From: Arenibacter sp. F26102
Lineage (GTDB): Bacteria > Bacteroidota > Bacteroidia > Flavobacteriales > Flavobacteriaceae
Assembly (NCBI RefSeq): GCF_023015865.1
Contig: NZ_JALKBC010000001.1
Location: 1 to 64,000 of the forward strand
Reading direction: 5' to 3'
Length of the DNA: 64,000 nucleotides
Every line of letters starts with the position of its first letter. The first letter of the stretch is position 1. The notes under the pieces were generated by a model, which had not been told where the DNA came from, made no database searches, and worked only from the letters and a program-made list of their open reading frames with translations. Made by a program: the position numbers and the translations under genes. Shown piece by piece: positions 16,413 to 26,645 of the stretch.

Positions 16413-18209
16413 ATGAAAAACATAAGGAATTTCTGCATTATTGCACATATTGATCACGGTAAAAGTACATTGGCGGATAGGTTATTGGAATTTACCGGTT
16501 CGGTGACAGATCGCGAAAAGCAAGACCAGTTATTGGATAGCATGGATCTTGAACGGGAGCGTGGAATTACCATTAAGAGCCACGCCATCCAAATGGATTA
16601 TGAATATAATGGCGAAAAATATGTACTTAATCTTATAGATACTCCGGGACACGTGGATTTTTCCTATGAAGTATCGCGATCCATAGCCGCCTGCGAAGGA
16701 GCCTTATTAATAGTGGATGCCGCGCAGAGCATCCAAGCCCAGACCATTTCCAATCTTTATTTGGCTTTGGAAAATGATTTGGAGATTATTCCCGTTTTAA
16801 ATAAAGTAGACCTACCAAGTGCCAACCCAGAAGAGGTTACCGATGATATAGTTGATTTATTAGGTTGCAAGCCAGAGGACGTTATCCCAGCAAGTGCTAA
16901 AACTGGCTTGGGTATACAGGAAATTTTGACCGCCATTATAGAACGCATTCCGGCGCCCAAGGGCAATGTGGATGAATCCCTACAAGCTTTGGTGTTCGAT
17001 TCTGTTTACAATCCGTTTAGAGGGGTAGAAACCTATTTTAGGGTTATAAATGGTGAAATAAAGAAAGGTCAAAAAATAAAATTTGTAGCTACAGACAAAA
17101 ACTATTACGCAGATGAGGTGGGTACCCTCAAATTGATACAACACCCAAAACAAAGTATAAAAGCCGGAGACGTTGGCTATCTTATAACCGGAATCAAAGA
17201 TGCAAGGGAGGTAAAAGTGGGTGACACCATTACGGATGCCGCCAGCCCTACGAAAAATCCTATCGGAGGATTTGAAGATGTTAAGCCCATGGTATTTGCT
17301 GGTATATACCCAGTTGATACTGAAGACTACGAAGAACTCCGTTCTTCTATGGAAAAATTACAGCTAAATGATGCGTCCTTGGTATTTACACCAGAGAGTA
17401 GTGCTGCACTTGGGTTTGGATTTCGTTGTGGTTTCCTTGGGATGTTGCACATGGAGATCATCCAAGAACGTTTGGAGCGCGAGTTTGATATGACGGTAAT
17501 CACAACCGTACCCAACGTAAGTTACCACGCCTTTACCCGCAAGAATCCAGATGTGCCCATTATTGTTAACAATCCATCAGATTTACCAGACCCTTCTACT
17601 TTAGATCATGTAGAGGAACCTTATATCAAGGCCACAATTATAACAAAGGCCGATTTTGTGGGTAACGTTATGTCCTTATGTATTGATAAAAGAGGGCTGA
17701 TTACGAACCAAACCTACTTAACCACAGAAAGGGTTGAATTAAATTTTGATATGCCCCTGGCAGAAATTGTATTCGACTTTTACGACAGGTTAAAAACAGT
17801 ATCCAAAGGCTATGCCTCATTTGATTATACCCCAATTGGTCTGCGAACCTCAAAATTAGTGAGGGTAGACATACTTCTGAATGCCCAGCCAGTGGATGCT
17901 TTGTCCGCATTAATACATGCAGACAATGCCGCCAATATTGGTAAAAAAATGTGCGAGAAGCTCCGGGAACTAATTCCAAGACAACAATTTGACATTCCTA
18001 TTCAAGCTGCTATCGGTGCCAAAATAATATCCAGGGAAACCATAAAAGCCTTGAGAAAGGATGTAACTGCCAAATGTTATGGTGGAGATATTTCACGAAA
18101 GAGAAAATTGTTGGAAAAACAAAAGAAAGGTAAAAAACGTATGCGTCAGGTTGGAAATGTAGAAATACCCCAGCAGGCATTTATGGCGGTGCTTAAACTG
18201 AACGACTAA
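16413..18209 (+). CDS. lepA: Elongation factor 4 (LepA GTPase)
   Basis: A 598-residue translational GTPase that acts on stalled or initiating ribosomes. G1 is [13 protein letters not shown] (10-22), then the switch motif [12 protein letters not shown]3 [13 protein letters not shown]4 NKVDLPSA and G5 SAKTGLGI. The EF-G-like domains follow, and the LepA-specific C-terminal domain ends in the basic [20 protein letters not shown] segment. The length is standard. It is probably monocistronic, with a hairpin after the stop. Confidence 0.97.
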   Translation: MKNIRNFCIIAHIDHGKSTLADRLLEFTGSVTDREKQDQLLDSMDLERERGITIKSHAIQMDYEYNGEKYVLNLIDTPGHVDFSYEVSRSIAACEGALLIVDAAQSIQAQTISNLYLALENDLEIIPVLNKVDLPSANPEEVTDDIVDLLGCKPEDVIPASAKTGLGIQEILTAIIERIPAPKGNVDESLQALVFDSVYNPFRGVETYFRVINGEIKKGQKIKFVATDKNYYADEVGTLKLIQHPKQSIKAGDVGYLITGIKDAREVKVGDTITDAASPTKNPIGGFEDVKPMVFAGIYPVDTEDYEELRSSMEKLQLNDASLVFTPESSAALGFGFRCGFLGMLHMEIIQERLEREFDMTVITTVPNVSYHAFTRKNPDVPIIVNNPSDLPDPSTLDHVEEPYIKATIITKADFVGNVMSLCIDKRGLITNQTYLTTERVELNFDMPLAEIVFDFYDRLKTVSKGYASFDYTPIGLRTSKLVRVDILLNAQPVDALSALIHADNAANIGKKMCEKLRELIPRQQFDIPIQAAIGAKIISRETIKALRKDVTAKCYGGDISRKRKLLEKQKKGKKRMRQVGNVEIPQQAFMAVLKLND

Positions 18210-18248
18210 TCAGGTTATATAGGGCTGAAATATTGCCCAAGATTATTA

Positions 18249-18270
18249 TATTGGCAACTCCTTGCCAATA
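18249..18270 (+). terminator. Hairpin terminator after lepA
   Basis: A perfect 9-bp stem (TATTGGCAA / TTGCCAATA) with a 4-nt loop, 40 nt after the lepA stop, followed by an AT-rich but not pure T tail. It could also serve the convergent symporter gene. Confidence 0.55.
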
Positions 18271-18329
18271 ATTTTAATATAGATTTTTTATTTGAAGAAT
18301 TCCCCAATAGAATAGAATAGAATACTATC

Positions 18330-19802
18330 CTATTGGGATTTGGCGGTTTCTCCCTTGCGCTTTACCAATAACAATCCCAATATGGTAAGTCCGGCATTGA
18401 CGGCTATATTAATAAACCCGAAATCGAAATTAAAGGTCTGGGAAAAGTAGACGCTCAGTAGATAAGTAAGTACCGGTGCCATTAGGCAGATAATAGGTAC
18501 CCATTTATCCTTAACCGCTATCTTGGTGAACATTCCCAACATATAAAGTCCCAAAAGAGGTCCATAGGTATACCCGGCAACTTTAAAAATAAGCGAAACA
18601 ACATCGCCCCTACTGTTGGAAAACAACATAATTATTATAAATAGTACTGCAGAAAAACCAAGCAAAACCCAATTTTTAAGCCTTTTTTTGTCAGCACTGG
18701 ACTTGTGTGAAATATCCAGAAAATCATAGGTAAATGAGGTGGTTAGAGCCGTAAGGGAGGAATCCACACTGGAAAATGAAGCTGCAATGATCCCTAATAA
18801 AAAACTGATTCCGGCAAAGACTCCCAAGTGGTTCAATGCCAAATCGGGAAACAGATTGTCCGTATCCAAAAGTGCTCCATTTTCACCTACGGCCAAACTA
18901 ATGCCATTACTCTCAGCATAACTGTATAATAAAATTCCCAAACCTAAAAACAAGAATTGGGTCATGGCCAGAATTAAGCTATAGGTCAGGGTGTTTTTTT
19001 GAGCATCCCATTGATTTTTACAGGTTAACGTTTTTTGCATCATATTCTGATCTAATCCGATCATGGCAATAGCCACCAGAATACCGGCTATAAACTGTTT
19101 AAAAAAATTATTGCTCGATTTACTCTCCCAATTGAACACTTTAAAATACTTATGCTCCGTAACCTGTTGTACCGATTCTGAAAAGGACAAATTTAGGGAG
19201 GTAGTAATTGTATATATGGTAATTATAGCGCCCAAGACCAAAAAGGTTGTCTGCAAAGTATCGGTCCAAACAATGGTCTTTATACCAGACTTATTGGTAT
19301 ATAGCCAAACCAAAAGAAGGATAATTATTACCGTAATGGGAAAAGGGATGTTGAGCTTATCGAAAAGTGCAAACTGAAGAATTTTTGAGGCCAGTAATAA
19401 CCGTAGTGCAGCTCCAAAGGATTGGGATACCAAAAAGAACAAAGACCCCGTCTTATATGTTTTAACCCCATACCGCTGATCTAAATAACCATAAATGGAG
19501 ACCAATCTTAATCTATAGTACAGCGGAATCAGGACGAAGGTAATGAACAAATAGCCCACAACATTCCCTAGAATAAATTGGTAAAAATAGAAATTGTTGT
19601 TGCCGACCATCCCGGGCAGGGAAACAAAGGTAACTCCTGAAAGCCCGGCCCCCACCATTCCAAAAGCAACCAAAAACCAAGGCGATTGCCGGTCCCCTGT
19701 AAAATAAGACTCATCACTTCTATTTCTTGAAGTGAAATATGATATGGTCATCAATAAGACAAAATAGATGATAATGATGGCTAAAACGAAAAGTGGATTC
19801 AA
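18330..19802 (-). CDS. Sodium:solute symporter (SSS family)
   Basis: A 490-residue inner-membrane symporter with about 13 membrane segments. The N-terminus has SYFTSRNRSDESYFTGDRQS and the GMVGAGLSGVTFVSLPG segment typical of the SSS family. IIAASFSSVDSSLTALTTS (about 335-353) carries the conserved Ser-rich sodium site of segment 8. It starts with TTG, since an in-frame stop lies a few codons upstream and the next ATG would remove the first helix. The substrate is unknown. Confidence 0.88.
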   Translation of the reverse strand: MNPLFVLAIIIIYFVLLMTISYFTSRNRSDESYFTGDRQSPWFLVAFGMVGAGLSGVTFVSLPGMVGNNNFYFYQFILGNVVGYLFITFVLIPLYYRLRLVSIYGYLDQRYGVKTYKTGSLFFLVSQSFGAALRLLLASKILQFALFDKLNIPFPITVIIILLLVWLYTNKSGIKTIVWTDTLQTTFLVLGAIITIYTITTSLNLSFSESVQQVTEHKYFKVFNWESKSSNNFFKQFIAGILVAIAMIGLDQNMMQKTLTCKNQWDAQKNTLTYSLILAMTQFLFLGLGILLYSYAESNGISLAVGENGALLDTDNLFPDLALNHLGVFAGISFLLGIIAASFSSVDSSLTALTTSFTYDFLDISHKSSADKKRLKNWVLLGFSAVLFIIIMLFSNSRGDVVSLIFKVAGYTYGPLLGLYMLGMFTKIAVKDKWVPIICLMAPVLTYLLSVYFSQTFNFDFGFINIAVNAGLTILGLLLVKRKGETAKSQ

Positions 19803-19898
19803 TACAGTTGGATTTTATTTTAATTTAAAGTACGGTCCTTAGTGCTACAATTTTATGACTGTAAATACAAGGGCATATTAGCCAGGCAATCTTAAATA

Positions 19899-21761
19899 TT
19901 AAGTTGAAAGCTTATTTTTGGGCTTTTTTTCCCTATTATCAGCATCCAACAATTTACCAAGATACACTAACTTACATCCTTCTTGAATGTCTTCAAAATT
20001 CTTGCTAAACGATGAAATAATTTTCAGGTCCCCATCCGAGGTCTTAACAAAAATGGGAATAATATCCTTATCTGCCTTGGTAATTTCAATGAGGGCTTCA
20101 TAGTGTTCCTTGCCCTTTAATTCAATTTCATGTATCACTGGATTACTCCTGGCGGCCTCGGTCAACGTAATAAAGTCATCGGTATGTGAAAAAAGACCTT
20201 CTTGTGGATTATTGTCAGGGTCGTTCATCTCATCGGTATTAACCAGTCTAAATGAACCGTGTTCCCCAAATTCTTTTTTGAAGGTGTCGATCGCGTATTC
20301 GTTAATATCCGAGTTACCGGTCAATGCCATTAGGTAACCAACGTCGTTCAGTTCTATATTGTCCGTTAAATTATCGGAATATATGTTGGCGACAAAGGCT
20401 TCCAGACCTAGGTTTTTGGCCTTTTCAATATTATTTTGGTTGCTATCTATCAAAACCACATGTCTGTTGTTCTTCTTAAGATAGCTTGCTATTAATCTAG
20501 GGACCTTCGAAGCTCCAACGATGAGAATTCCTTCGGACTTTTCTAAAAACACCCCCAACAATTTCGCCATAATCCGTGCGGTGGAGGCATTTAGCAGTAC
20601 GGTGCCCAAAACGATCATAAAGACCAAGGGTGTAATATATTCCGCACCCGGTTCCTCTCTTAAAATCAATTTAGAACCAAAGAGGGATGCAATACCGGCA
20701 GCAACAATACCCCTAGGGCCAACCCAACTAATAAATAGCTTTTCCCTGAAGTTAAGTTTGGAGCCCATAGTACTCATAAATACCCCCAACGGTCTTACCA
20801 CAAAAACCACTATGGCAAAAAGCAATAGCGTGTTGGGACTATACAACAATTCCAGTTCGGGTAAATTCATACTGGCAGAAAGAAGTATGAAAAGCATAGA
20901 AATTAAAAGTATACTAAGCGACTCCTTAAAATAGAGCAGTTCCTTGATATTTGGCAGTTGGGTATTCCCCATGACCATGCCCATAACTACTACTGCCAAC
21001 AGCCCGGATTCATGTGCAAAAAGTTCGGAAATGACAAAAACCGAAAGCACTACGGACAACGATACCACATTTAACAAATAATGAGGAACATAATTTTTTT
21101 TAATAACCAAGGTCAAGGCATGTGCAAAGCTAAAACCAAAAGAAAACCCCAACAAAAGCACCTTTACAAACTCTAAAAGTCCGGTTTGTGTATAGCCTTG
21201 TCCTTCCCCGATGCTTATGAACTCAAAGACCAATACCGCCACTAGTGCACCAATGGGATCAATCAAAATGCCCTCCCATTTTAATACAGCTGATAAATCT
21301 TTCTTTAATGGAATATTCCTAAGAATAGGGGTAATAACAGTTGGTCCAGTTACAATTATAAGTGCAGAAAACAAAAAAGAAATTTGCCATGGAAGCTCAA
21401 AAATAAAATGAGCGGCCGTTCCCGCTAAAAAGAAGGTTACCGCACTGCCCACTGTAATCAATTTTGTAATTACGGGCCCCACTCTTGCTACCTCGGATCT
21501 TTTCAGGGTAAGTCCGCCCTCAAATAAGATAACACCAATAGCTAGGGATACAAAATGATAAAGGCTCTCCCCTAAAAACAAACCCTCGGTCTTATTCCAG
21601 ATTGGTCTGATCAATTTAGTGCCGTCCTCCGTAAACAAAGTAGATATTGGTCCTACCAATAAACCTATAAGTATAAGGGGCAAAATAGCTGGTAATTTAA
21701 ACCGCCATGCAACCCATTGTGCAATGATACCTAGAACGATTATTCCCGCAAGTTCTACCAT
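19899..21761 (-). CDS. Cation/proton antiporter with RCK (TrkA-N) domain
   Basis: A 620-residue membrane protein. Residues 1-395 hold about 12 membrane segments of the monovalent cation:proton antiporter fold, with LFEGGLTLKRSEVAR and the SWVGPRGIVAAGIASLFGSK segment typical of NhaP-like CPA1 carriers. From about 405 a Rossmann RCK domain follows (ILIVGASKVPRLIASYL, then VLIDSNQNNIEKAKN), and from about 540 an RCK_C-like tail. Such proteins extrude Na+ or K+ for protons, gated by a nucleotide or ligand. It is divergent from another antiporter at 21998. Confidence 0.88.
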   Translation of the reverse strand: MVELAGIIVLGIIAQWVAWRFKLPAILPLILIGLLVGPISTLFTEDGTKLIRPIWNKTEGLFLGESLYHFVSLAIGVILFEGGLTLKRSEVARVGPVITKLITVGSAVTFFLAGTAAHFIFELPWQISFLFSALIIVTGPTVITPILRNIPLKKDLSAVLKWEGILIDPIGALVAVLVFEFISIGEGQGYTQTGLLEFVKVLLLGFSFGFSFAHALTLVIKKNYVPHYLLNVVSLSVVLSVFVISELFAHESGLLAVVVMGMVMGNTQLPNIKELLYFKESLSILLISMLFILLSASMNLPELELLYSPNTLLLFAIVVFVVRPLGVFMSTMGSKLNFREKLFISWVGPRGIVAAGIASLFGSKLILREEPGAEYITPLVFMIVLGTVLLNASTARIMAKLLGVFLEKSEGILIVGASKVPRLIASYLKKNNRHVVLIDSNQNNIEKAKNLGLEAFVANIYSDNLTDNIELNDVGYLMALTGNSDINEYAIDTFKKEFGEHGSFRLVNTDEMNDPDNNPQEGLFSHTDDFITLTEAARSNPVIHEIELKGKEHYEALIEITKADKDIIPIFVKTSDGDLKIISSFSKNFEDIQEGCKLVYLGKLLDADNREKKPKNKLST

Positions 21762-21997
21762 AAAAAAATTTGAAGCAATATAGGTTTTAATCTAGAAAAA
21801 ATCCATCTATGATAAAAAAACCTTGGACACGGCTTTAAAATTGACCGCTTTTCCTATCCAAAAGAAACTTATTCATTGAGTATGGTTTAGGATATTAACC
21901 CTTTTCTAAACTTGGGAATATAATATGGTTCTTACTTGCCAATTTACTAATATTTGGTTATTTTTTCATCTGTTTCCCCGCAAACAAATTTAATCCT

Positions 21998-23779
21998 ATG
22001 GTAGAACTAAATATAGTAAACCTGCTAATGGTATTGTTGGCCGCTTGGCTTGGAGGAATATTTGCCAATCGAATAGGTTTCCCGTCTATTTTAGGTGAAC
22101 TTCTAATAGGAATCATGCTGGGCCCGGCTTTGTTCGGAATTTTGGAAACTTCCGATGCCCTGAACATTTTGGCCGAGGTAGGAATCCTTTTTCTCATGGC
22201 CTACATTGGAATGGAAATCAATTTTAAGGATCTGGGAAAAGCGTCATGGGCCGGTTTTCTTGCAGCTATTGGAGGATTCGTGGTCCCCTTCGCACTTGGC
22301 TATTATACCATACTATTTTTTGATGGTACACCTATAGCGGGTCTATTTGTGGGTATTGCAGTTGGGGTTACTTCCCTGGCCACCAAAAGTAGGATTTTAG
22401 TAGACCTAAAGCTTTTGGATACACGAATAGCCTATGTTCTTATGGCCGGCGCCCTTATTTCAGATACCTTGGCACTTATCATTTTTGCAGGAATTATTGG
22501 TTTTGTCGATGCTGGCAGCGTAGATTCCATTGGTCTTGCCTGGGTGGCTGGCAAGGCCATTCTATATTTCTGCTTGGCAGTATCAATAGGTATTTACATA
22601 TTTCCCCTGTTGGGAAAATTACTCACGAAGGCCAAGTTAACGGGGCGGACCTTGCTTTTTGGCATTTTGGTCATTATTGTGTTGGGTTTTTCCGAATTGG
22701 CCGAACTTGCTGGATTGCACGGTATATTGGGATCGTTTATGGCCGGACTGTTCATAAGGGAAGGTATATTTTCCAGACAGGTTCTCAAGGATGTTACCGT
22801 GGTCTTCCACGATGTCTCCATCGGATTTCTAGCGCCCATATTTTTTGTTACCGCTGGCTTTCATGTTACCCTAGAAGTTTTTCAGACAGATCTGGCCCTA
22901 TTGATATTGATAATCGTAGGGGCCGTTGTTGGTAAAATTTTTGGAACCACCTTGTTTTACCTGCCAAGTGGTTACGGTTGGCGTGAAGGTTTCACCATAG
23001 GGACCGGTATGAACGGAAGGGGAGCTGTAGAGATAATTATTGCCGGTATCGGCCTTCAAATGAATATAATTTCCCAGGAAATTTTTTCAATATTGGTGTT
23101 TATGGCCATTTCCACGACCCTAACCGTACCCATATTTCTCACTTGGACCACAAAATGGCTTAAAAAACGTGGTGAACTTGTAAAACAGGCTGCACGAAAT
23201 GGATATCTGATTCTTGGAGCAAATCCGTTGGGACTATACATCGCCAAGCAACTTGCCGAACAGAGCGAAGTAATCCTTATCGACTACAATAAGGATCTGG
23301 TGAACGAGGCCAATGCACACGGATTAAAAGCAATCTATGGAAATGGATTAAGGGAGGATGCGTTCGAAGAAGCCGATGCCCTATCCAAAAATACGTTTAT
23401 AGCACTGACCGGCAATAGTGAAATTAATCTACTCTCCGCTCAATTGGCCTACAACTCATTTTATATCCCCAACAGAATAGTCCTTGTTTCGCCCCTTGAA
23501 GATGGGGCTGGCCTAAATCTACTGGATCATATGGATGCCTCTTCCATGTTTGCCAATAAGACCGATCTGGTTCCCTGGTCCTATAAAATTTCTACCAATG
23601 ATTTTATGGAACATTTAGAAAAGGTTGATAAGGAAATTACCCCTCGCAATTGGGTCAAGAATAATTCCAATAGCAAGGATATCCTACCGATACTAATTCT
23701 TGATGAATCCGGGATTAAACGTCCATTTCATTACAAGGAGATTATTCGACCAAAGGAAAGTGTCATATATCTTCAATAG
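21998..23779 (+). CDS. CPA2-type cation/proton antiporter with RCK domain
   Basis: A 593-residue protein. Residues 1-385 form the KefB/NapA-like membrane part: FPSILGELLIGIMLGPALFG in segment 2, and GTGMNGRGAVEIIIAG near segment 10, a conserved region of CPA2 carriers. The RCK domain begins about 400 with GYLILGANPLGLYIAKQL. It differs in subfamily from the divergent antiporter at 19899, so the pair is not a recent duplication. The two starts are 236 bp apart and may share control. The transported ion is not visible from sequence. Confidence 0.88.
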   Translation: MVELNIVNLLMVLLAAWLGGIFANRIGFPSILGELLIGIMLGPALFGILETSDALNILAEVGILFLMAYIGMEINFKDLGKASWAGFLAAIGGFVVPFALGYYTILFFDGTPIAGLFVGIAVGVTSLATKSRILVDLKLLDTRIAYVLMAGALISDTLALIIFAGIIGFVDAGSVDSIGLAWVAGKAILYFCLAVSIGIYIFPLLGKLLTKAKLTGRTLLFGILVIIVLGFSELAELAGLHGILGSFMAGLFIREGIFSRQVLKDVTVVFHDVSIGFLAPIFFVTAGFHVTLEVFQTDLALLILIIVGAVVGKIFGTTLFYLPSGYGWREGFTIGTGMNGRGAVEIIIAGIGLQMNIISQEIFSILVFMAISTTLTVPIFLTWTTKWLKKRGELVKQAARNGYLILGANPLGLYIAKQLAEQSEVILIDYNKDLVNEANAHGLKAIYGNGLREDAFEEADALSKNTFIALTGNSEINLLSAQLAYNSFYIPNRIVLVSPLEDGAGLNLLDHMDASSMFANKTDLVPWSYKISTNDFMEHLEKVDKEITPRNWVKNNSNSKDILPILILDESGIKRPFHYKEIIRPKESVIYLQ

Positions 23780-23894
23780 GCAGGTTTGGCAGAAAATTAT
23801 TGACAAAGTGTTAAAAAACCTCTAATAAACCCAAGTTTCAAGAAATATCCTTAGTGCTTTTCTTAATTTGCACATACTTTAGGCTAGGTTATTT

Positions 23895-24755
23895 ATGAAA
23901 TTATACCCTATAGAATCAGGAAATTTTAAATTGGATGGAGGGGCTATGTTTGGCGTAGTACCAAAATCGATATGGAACAGAACCAATCCTGCAGATTCCA
24001 ACAATTTGATAGATATGGCCGCCAGGTGCCTATTAATAGAGAATGGTGATCGGCTTACTTTAATAGATAATGGGATGGGCAATAAACAGTCCGATAAATT
24101 CTTCGGATATTATTACAGATGGGGAGACCATTCCTTGGATAAATCATTAAACCAATACGGCTTTCACAGAGATGATATCACAGATGTGTTCCTGACGCAT
24201 CTCCATTTTGACCATTGTGGGGGAAGCATTCAATGGAACAAAGATAAAACCGGATATGAACCGGCCTTTAAAAATGCCGTCTTTTGGACCAATGAGGACC
24301 ATTGGAAATGGGCCACAGAACCTAATGAACGGGAAAAGGCATCCTTTCTAAAAGAAAATTTACTCCCTATGCAAGAAAGCGGTCAGTTGCAATTTATTGC
24401 TAGGAACAACAACCCTTTCATGGACCAATCCGAAATGGACTTTGGAATTCTATTCGTGGACGGACATACTGAAAAACAAATGATTCCCCATATTCAATAT
24501 AAGGATAGGACTTTGGTCTTTGCTGCGGACCTACTACCTACAGCTGGTCATATTCCTCTACCCTATATTATGGGTTATGATACACGACCCTTATTAACTC
24601 TTGCAGAGAAGGCCCTGTTCTTGGAAAACGCAGAGAAAAACAATCATTACCTGTTTTTGGAACACGATGCCCACAACCAAATCTGTACCCTTCAAACCAC
24701 CGAAAAAGGTATACGTTTAAAAGAAATACATACCTTTGCCCAGCTTTTTGAATAA
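23895..24755 (+). CDS. Metallo-beta-lactamase-fold hydrolase
   Basis: A 286-residue hydrolase with the zinc motif THLHFDHCGG (about 99-108), a second ligand His in VDGHTEKQ (about 190) and Asp in FAADLLPTAGHI (about 213), then a final His in LEHDAHNQ. There is no signal peptide. The layout fits quorum-quenching-lactonase-like or general MBL hydrolases, but the substrate is unknown. It precedes the subtilase gene by 115 bp and may be independent. Confidence 0.85.
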   Translation: MKLYPIESGNFKLDGGAMFGVVPKSIWNRTNPADSNNLIDMAARCLLIENGDRLTLIDNGMGNKQSDKFFGYYYRWGDHSLDKSLNQYGFHRDDITDVFLTHLHFDHCGGSIQWNKDKTGYEPAFKNAVFWTNEDHWKWATEPNEREKASFLKENLLPMQESGQLQFIARNNNPFMDQSEMDFGILFVDGHTEKQMIPHIQYKDRTLVFAADLLPTAGHIPLPYIMGYDTRPLLTLAEKALFLENAEKNNHYLFLEHDAHNQICTLQTTEKGIRLKEIHTFAQLFE

Positions 24756-24870
24756 TATGATCAATTATACACTCCTATAAACGGCAAACCATTATTGCAT
24801 AGCAAGTTTTGAAGCCACATAACCCTGAAATACATTTAATAAGACATTCTAATTTTAACACTATAAATAA

Positions 24871-26502
24871 ATGACACTAACATTAAACAGAACTTTTTTG
24901 GCCGTATCGGCCTCTATTTTACTTTATGGGTGTGGCAGTACTGCCCTAATTTCCACACCAATTGGCAATATTGATACGCTTCCCCTTAAAATATCTGAAT
25001 TGACCGAAACCCAAAAAAAGAATTGGGGTCATGCGGATTTAATTACGGATACCATTCCTGGAATGAGCATAGATAAGGCTTATGAAGAGATCATTAAGAA
25101 TAAAAAAGGTGAAAAGGTAATAGTAGCAGTGTTGGATTCCGGAATGGACCTTACCCATGAGGATTTAGTAGATGTGTTATGGACCAACAAAGGAGAAATT
25201 GCTGGGAATAACATAGATGATGATAATAATGGCTATATAGACGACATACACGGCTACAATTTCTTAGGGGAATCCTATAACGAACAATTGGAAATGGCCC
25301 GTATAGTAAGTAAGAAATTAGGAGATGCATCCTTACAAGCCAAGGCCAAAAGTAACTTGGAAAAAGATTATCAGAAAGCAATTCAAAACAAGGGACAGTA
25401 CGAACAAATACTTCAAGCAGTACAGAATGCGGATAAAGAAGTAAAGGCCCATTTAGGGAAGGATGACTATACTAAAAAAGACCTGACCGAAATTAAAACA
25501 GAGGACGAGACAATGCAAAGAAATGTTAGTATTTTGATGCAAATGTTGAGTATCAAGGATACGATCCCAGAAGTACTTTCAGAGCTTAAGGATGGCATTA
25601 AACATTTTACAGACCAACTTAACTATAATCTAAATGTAGATTTTGATGGCAGAAAAATCGTTGGTGATGATCCATATAATTTTGACGATAGGGGTTACGG
25701 CAATGGCAATCCTAATAATAGGGTTGATGATGAAAGCCATGGAACCCATGTTGCCGGTATTATAGCTGCAAAAAGAAATAACGGCCTTGGTGCCAATGGG
25801 GTTGCAAACAATGTAGAAATTATGAATATCAGGGCAGTTCCAAATGGGGATGAGTACGATAAGGATATTGCCTTGGGTATCCGTTATGCCGTGGATAACG
25901 GTGCCAAAATTATTAATGGAAGTTTTGGAAAAGCCTACTCTCCAAATGCCCAATGGGTATATGATGCCATTAAATACGCAGCTGACAACGATGTTATTTT
26001 TGTGCATGCGGCAGGAAACTCCGGAGAAGATCTTGATGACCCAAACAACCCAAATTTCCCCAACGACCAAATTAATAATGGTCCTGAAATGGCCGATAAT
26101 GTTATAACTGTAGGGGCTTTAGCAAGTAAATATGGTTCAGAAATGGTGGCCACCTTTTCCAATTATGGCTTTATAAATGTAGATATTTTTGCCCCTGGTG
26201 ATGATATCTATTCTACCATGCCCAACAATGAATATGATTTTCAGGGAGGTACTTCCATGGCTGCACCAGCTGTTGCAGGAGTAGCTGCCCTGGTAAGATC
26301 TTATTATCCAAAATTAACCGCCTCCCAAGTAAAGGCCATATTGATGAATTCTGGCCTTACTACTAAATCCAAAGTAGTAGTTGCAGGCGATTCCTCCAAG
26401 GCAATGGATTTTCAAAAAATATCGAAATCCGGTAAAATGATCAATGCTTATAACGCCTTAATAATGGCAGATGCAGTATCTAGAGGTAAAATAAACCTTT
26501 AA
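24871..26502 (+). CDS. Subtilisin-family (S8) serine peptidase, lipoprotein
   Basis: A 543-residue protease exported as a lipoprotein (lipobox LLYGCGS, Cys about 21). The catalytic triad is Asp in VAVLDSGMD (about 89), His in ESHGTHVAG (290) and Ser in GGTSMAAP (462). About 200 residues separate Asp and His, far more than in plain subtilisins. This insert is charged and helical (about 130-255). There is no T9SS C-terminal domain, so it is probably anchored in the membrane. A terminator follows. Confidence 0.92.
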   Translation: MTLTLNRTFLAVSASILLYGCGSTALISTPIGNIDTLPLKISELTETQKKNWGHADLITDTIPGMSIDKAYEEIIKNKKGEKVIVAVLDSGMDLTHEDLVDVLWTNKGEIAGNNIDDDNNGYIDDIHGYNFLGESYNEQLEMARIVSKKLGDASLQAKAKSNLEKDYQKAIQNKGQYEQILQAVQNADKEVKAHLGKDDYTKKDLTEIKTEDETMQRNVSILMQMLSIKDTIPEVLSELKDGIKHFTDQLNYNLNVDFDGRKIVGDDPYNFDDRGYGNGNPNNRVDDESHGTHVAGIIAAKRNNGLGANGVANNVEIMNIRAVPNGDEYDKDIALGIRYAVDNGAKIINGSFGKAYSPNAQWVYDAIKYAADNDVIFVHAAGNSGEDLDDPNNPNFPNDQINNGPEMADNVITVGALASKYGSEMVATFSNYGFINVDIFAPGDDIYSTMPNNEYDFQGGTSMAAPAVAGVAALVRSYYPKLTASQVKAILMNSGLTTKSKVVVAGDSSKAMDFQKISKSGKMINAYNALIMADAVSRGKINL

Positions 26503-26588
26503 TACAACGGACTAGGCCAAAACAATCATAATGTACAAAGATGTACGATAGTTTTTGTCATCCAAAGTGAATAAATAAAATTCTTAAT

Positions 26589-26623
26589 GGGGAGCGCAGT
26601 GGTTATCAACGTTCCCCTTTTTT
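26589..26623 (+). terminator. Terminator after the S8 peptidase gene
   Basis: An 8-bp stem (GGGGAGCG / CGTTCCCC, one G-T pair) with a 13-nt loop followed by TTTTTT. It ends the subtilase transcript and isolates the M1 peptidase gene that starts at 26646. Confidence 0.75.
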
Positions 26624-26645
26624 ATAATTATAAAGTTTTAAACGT

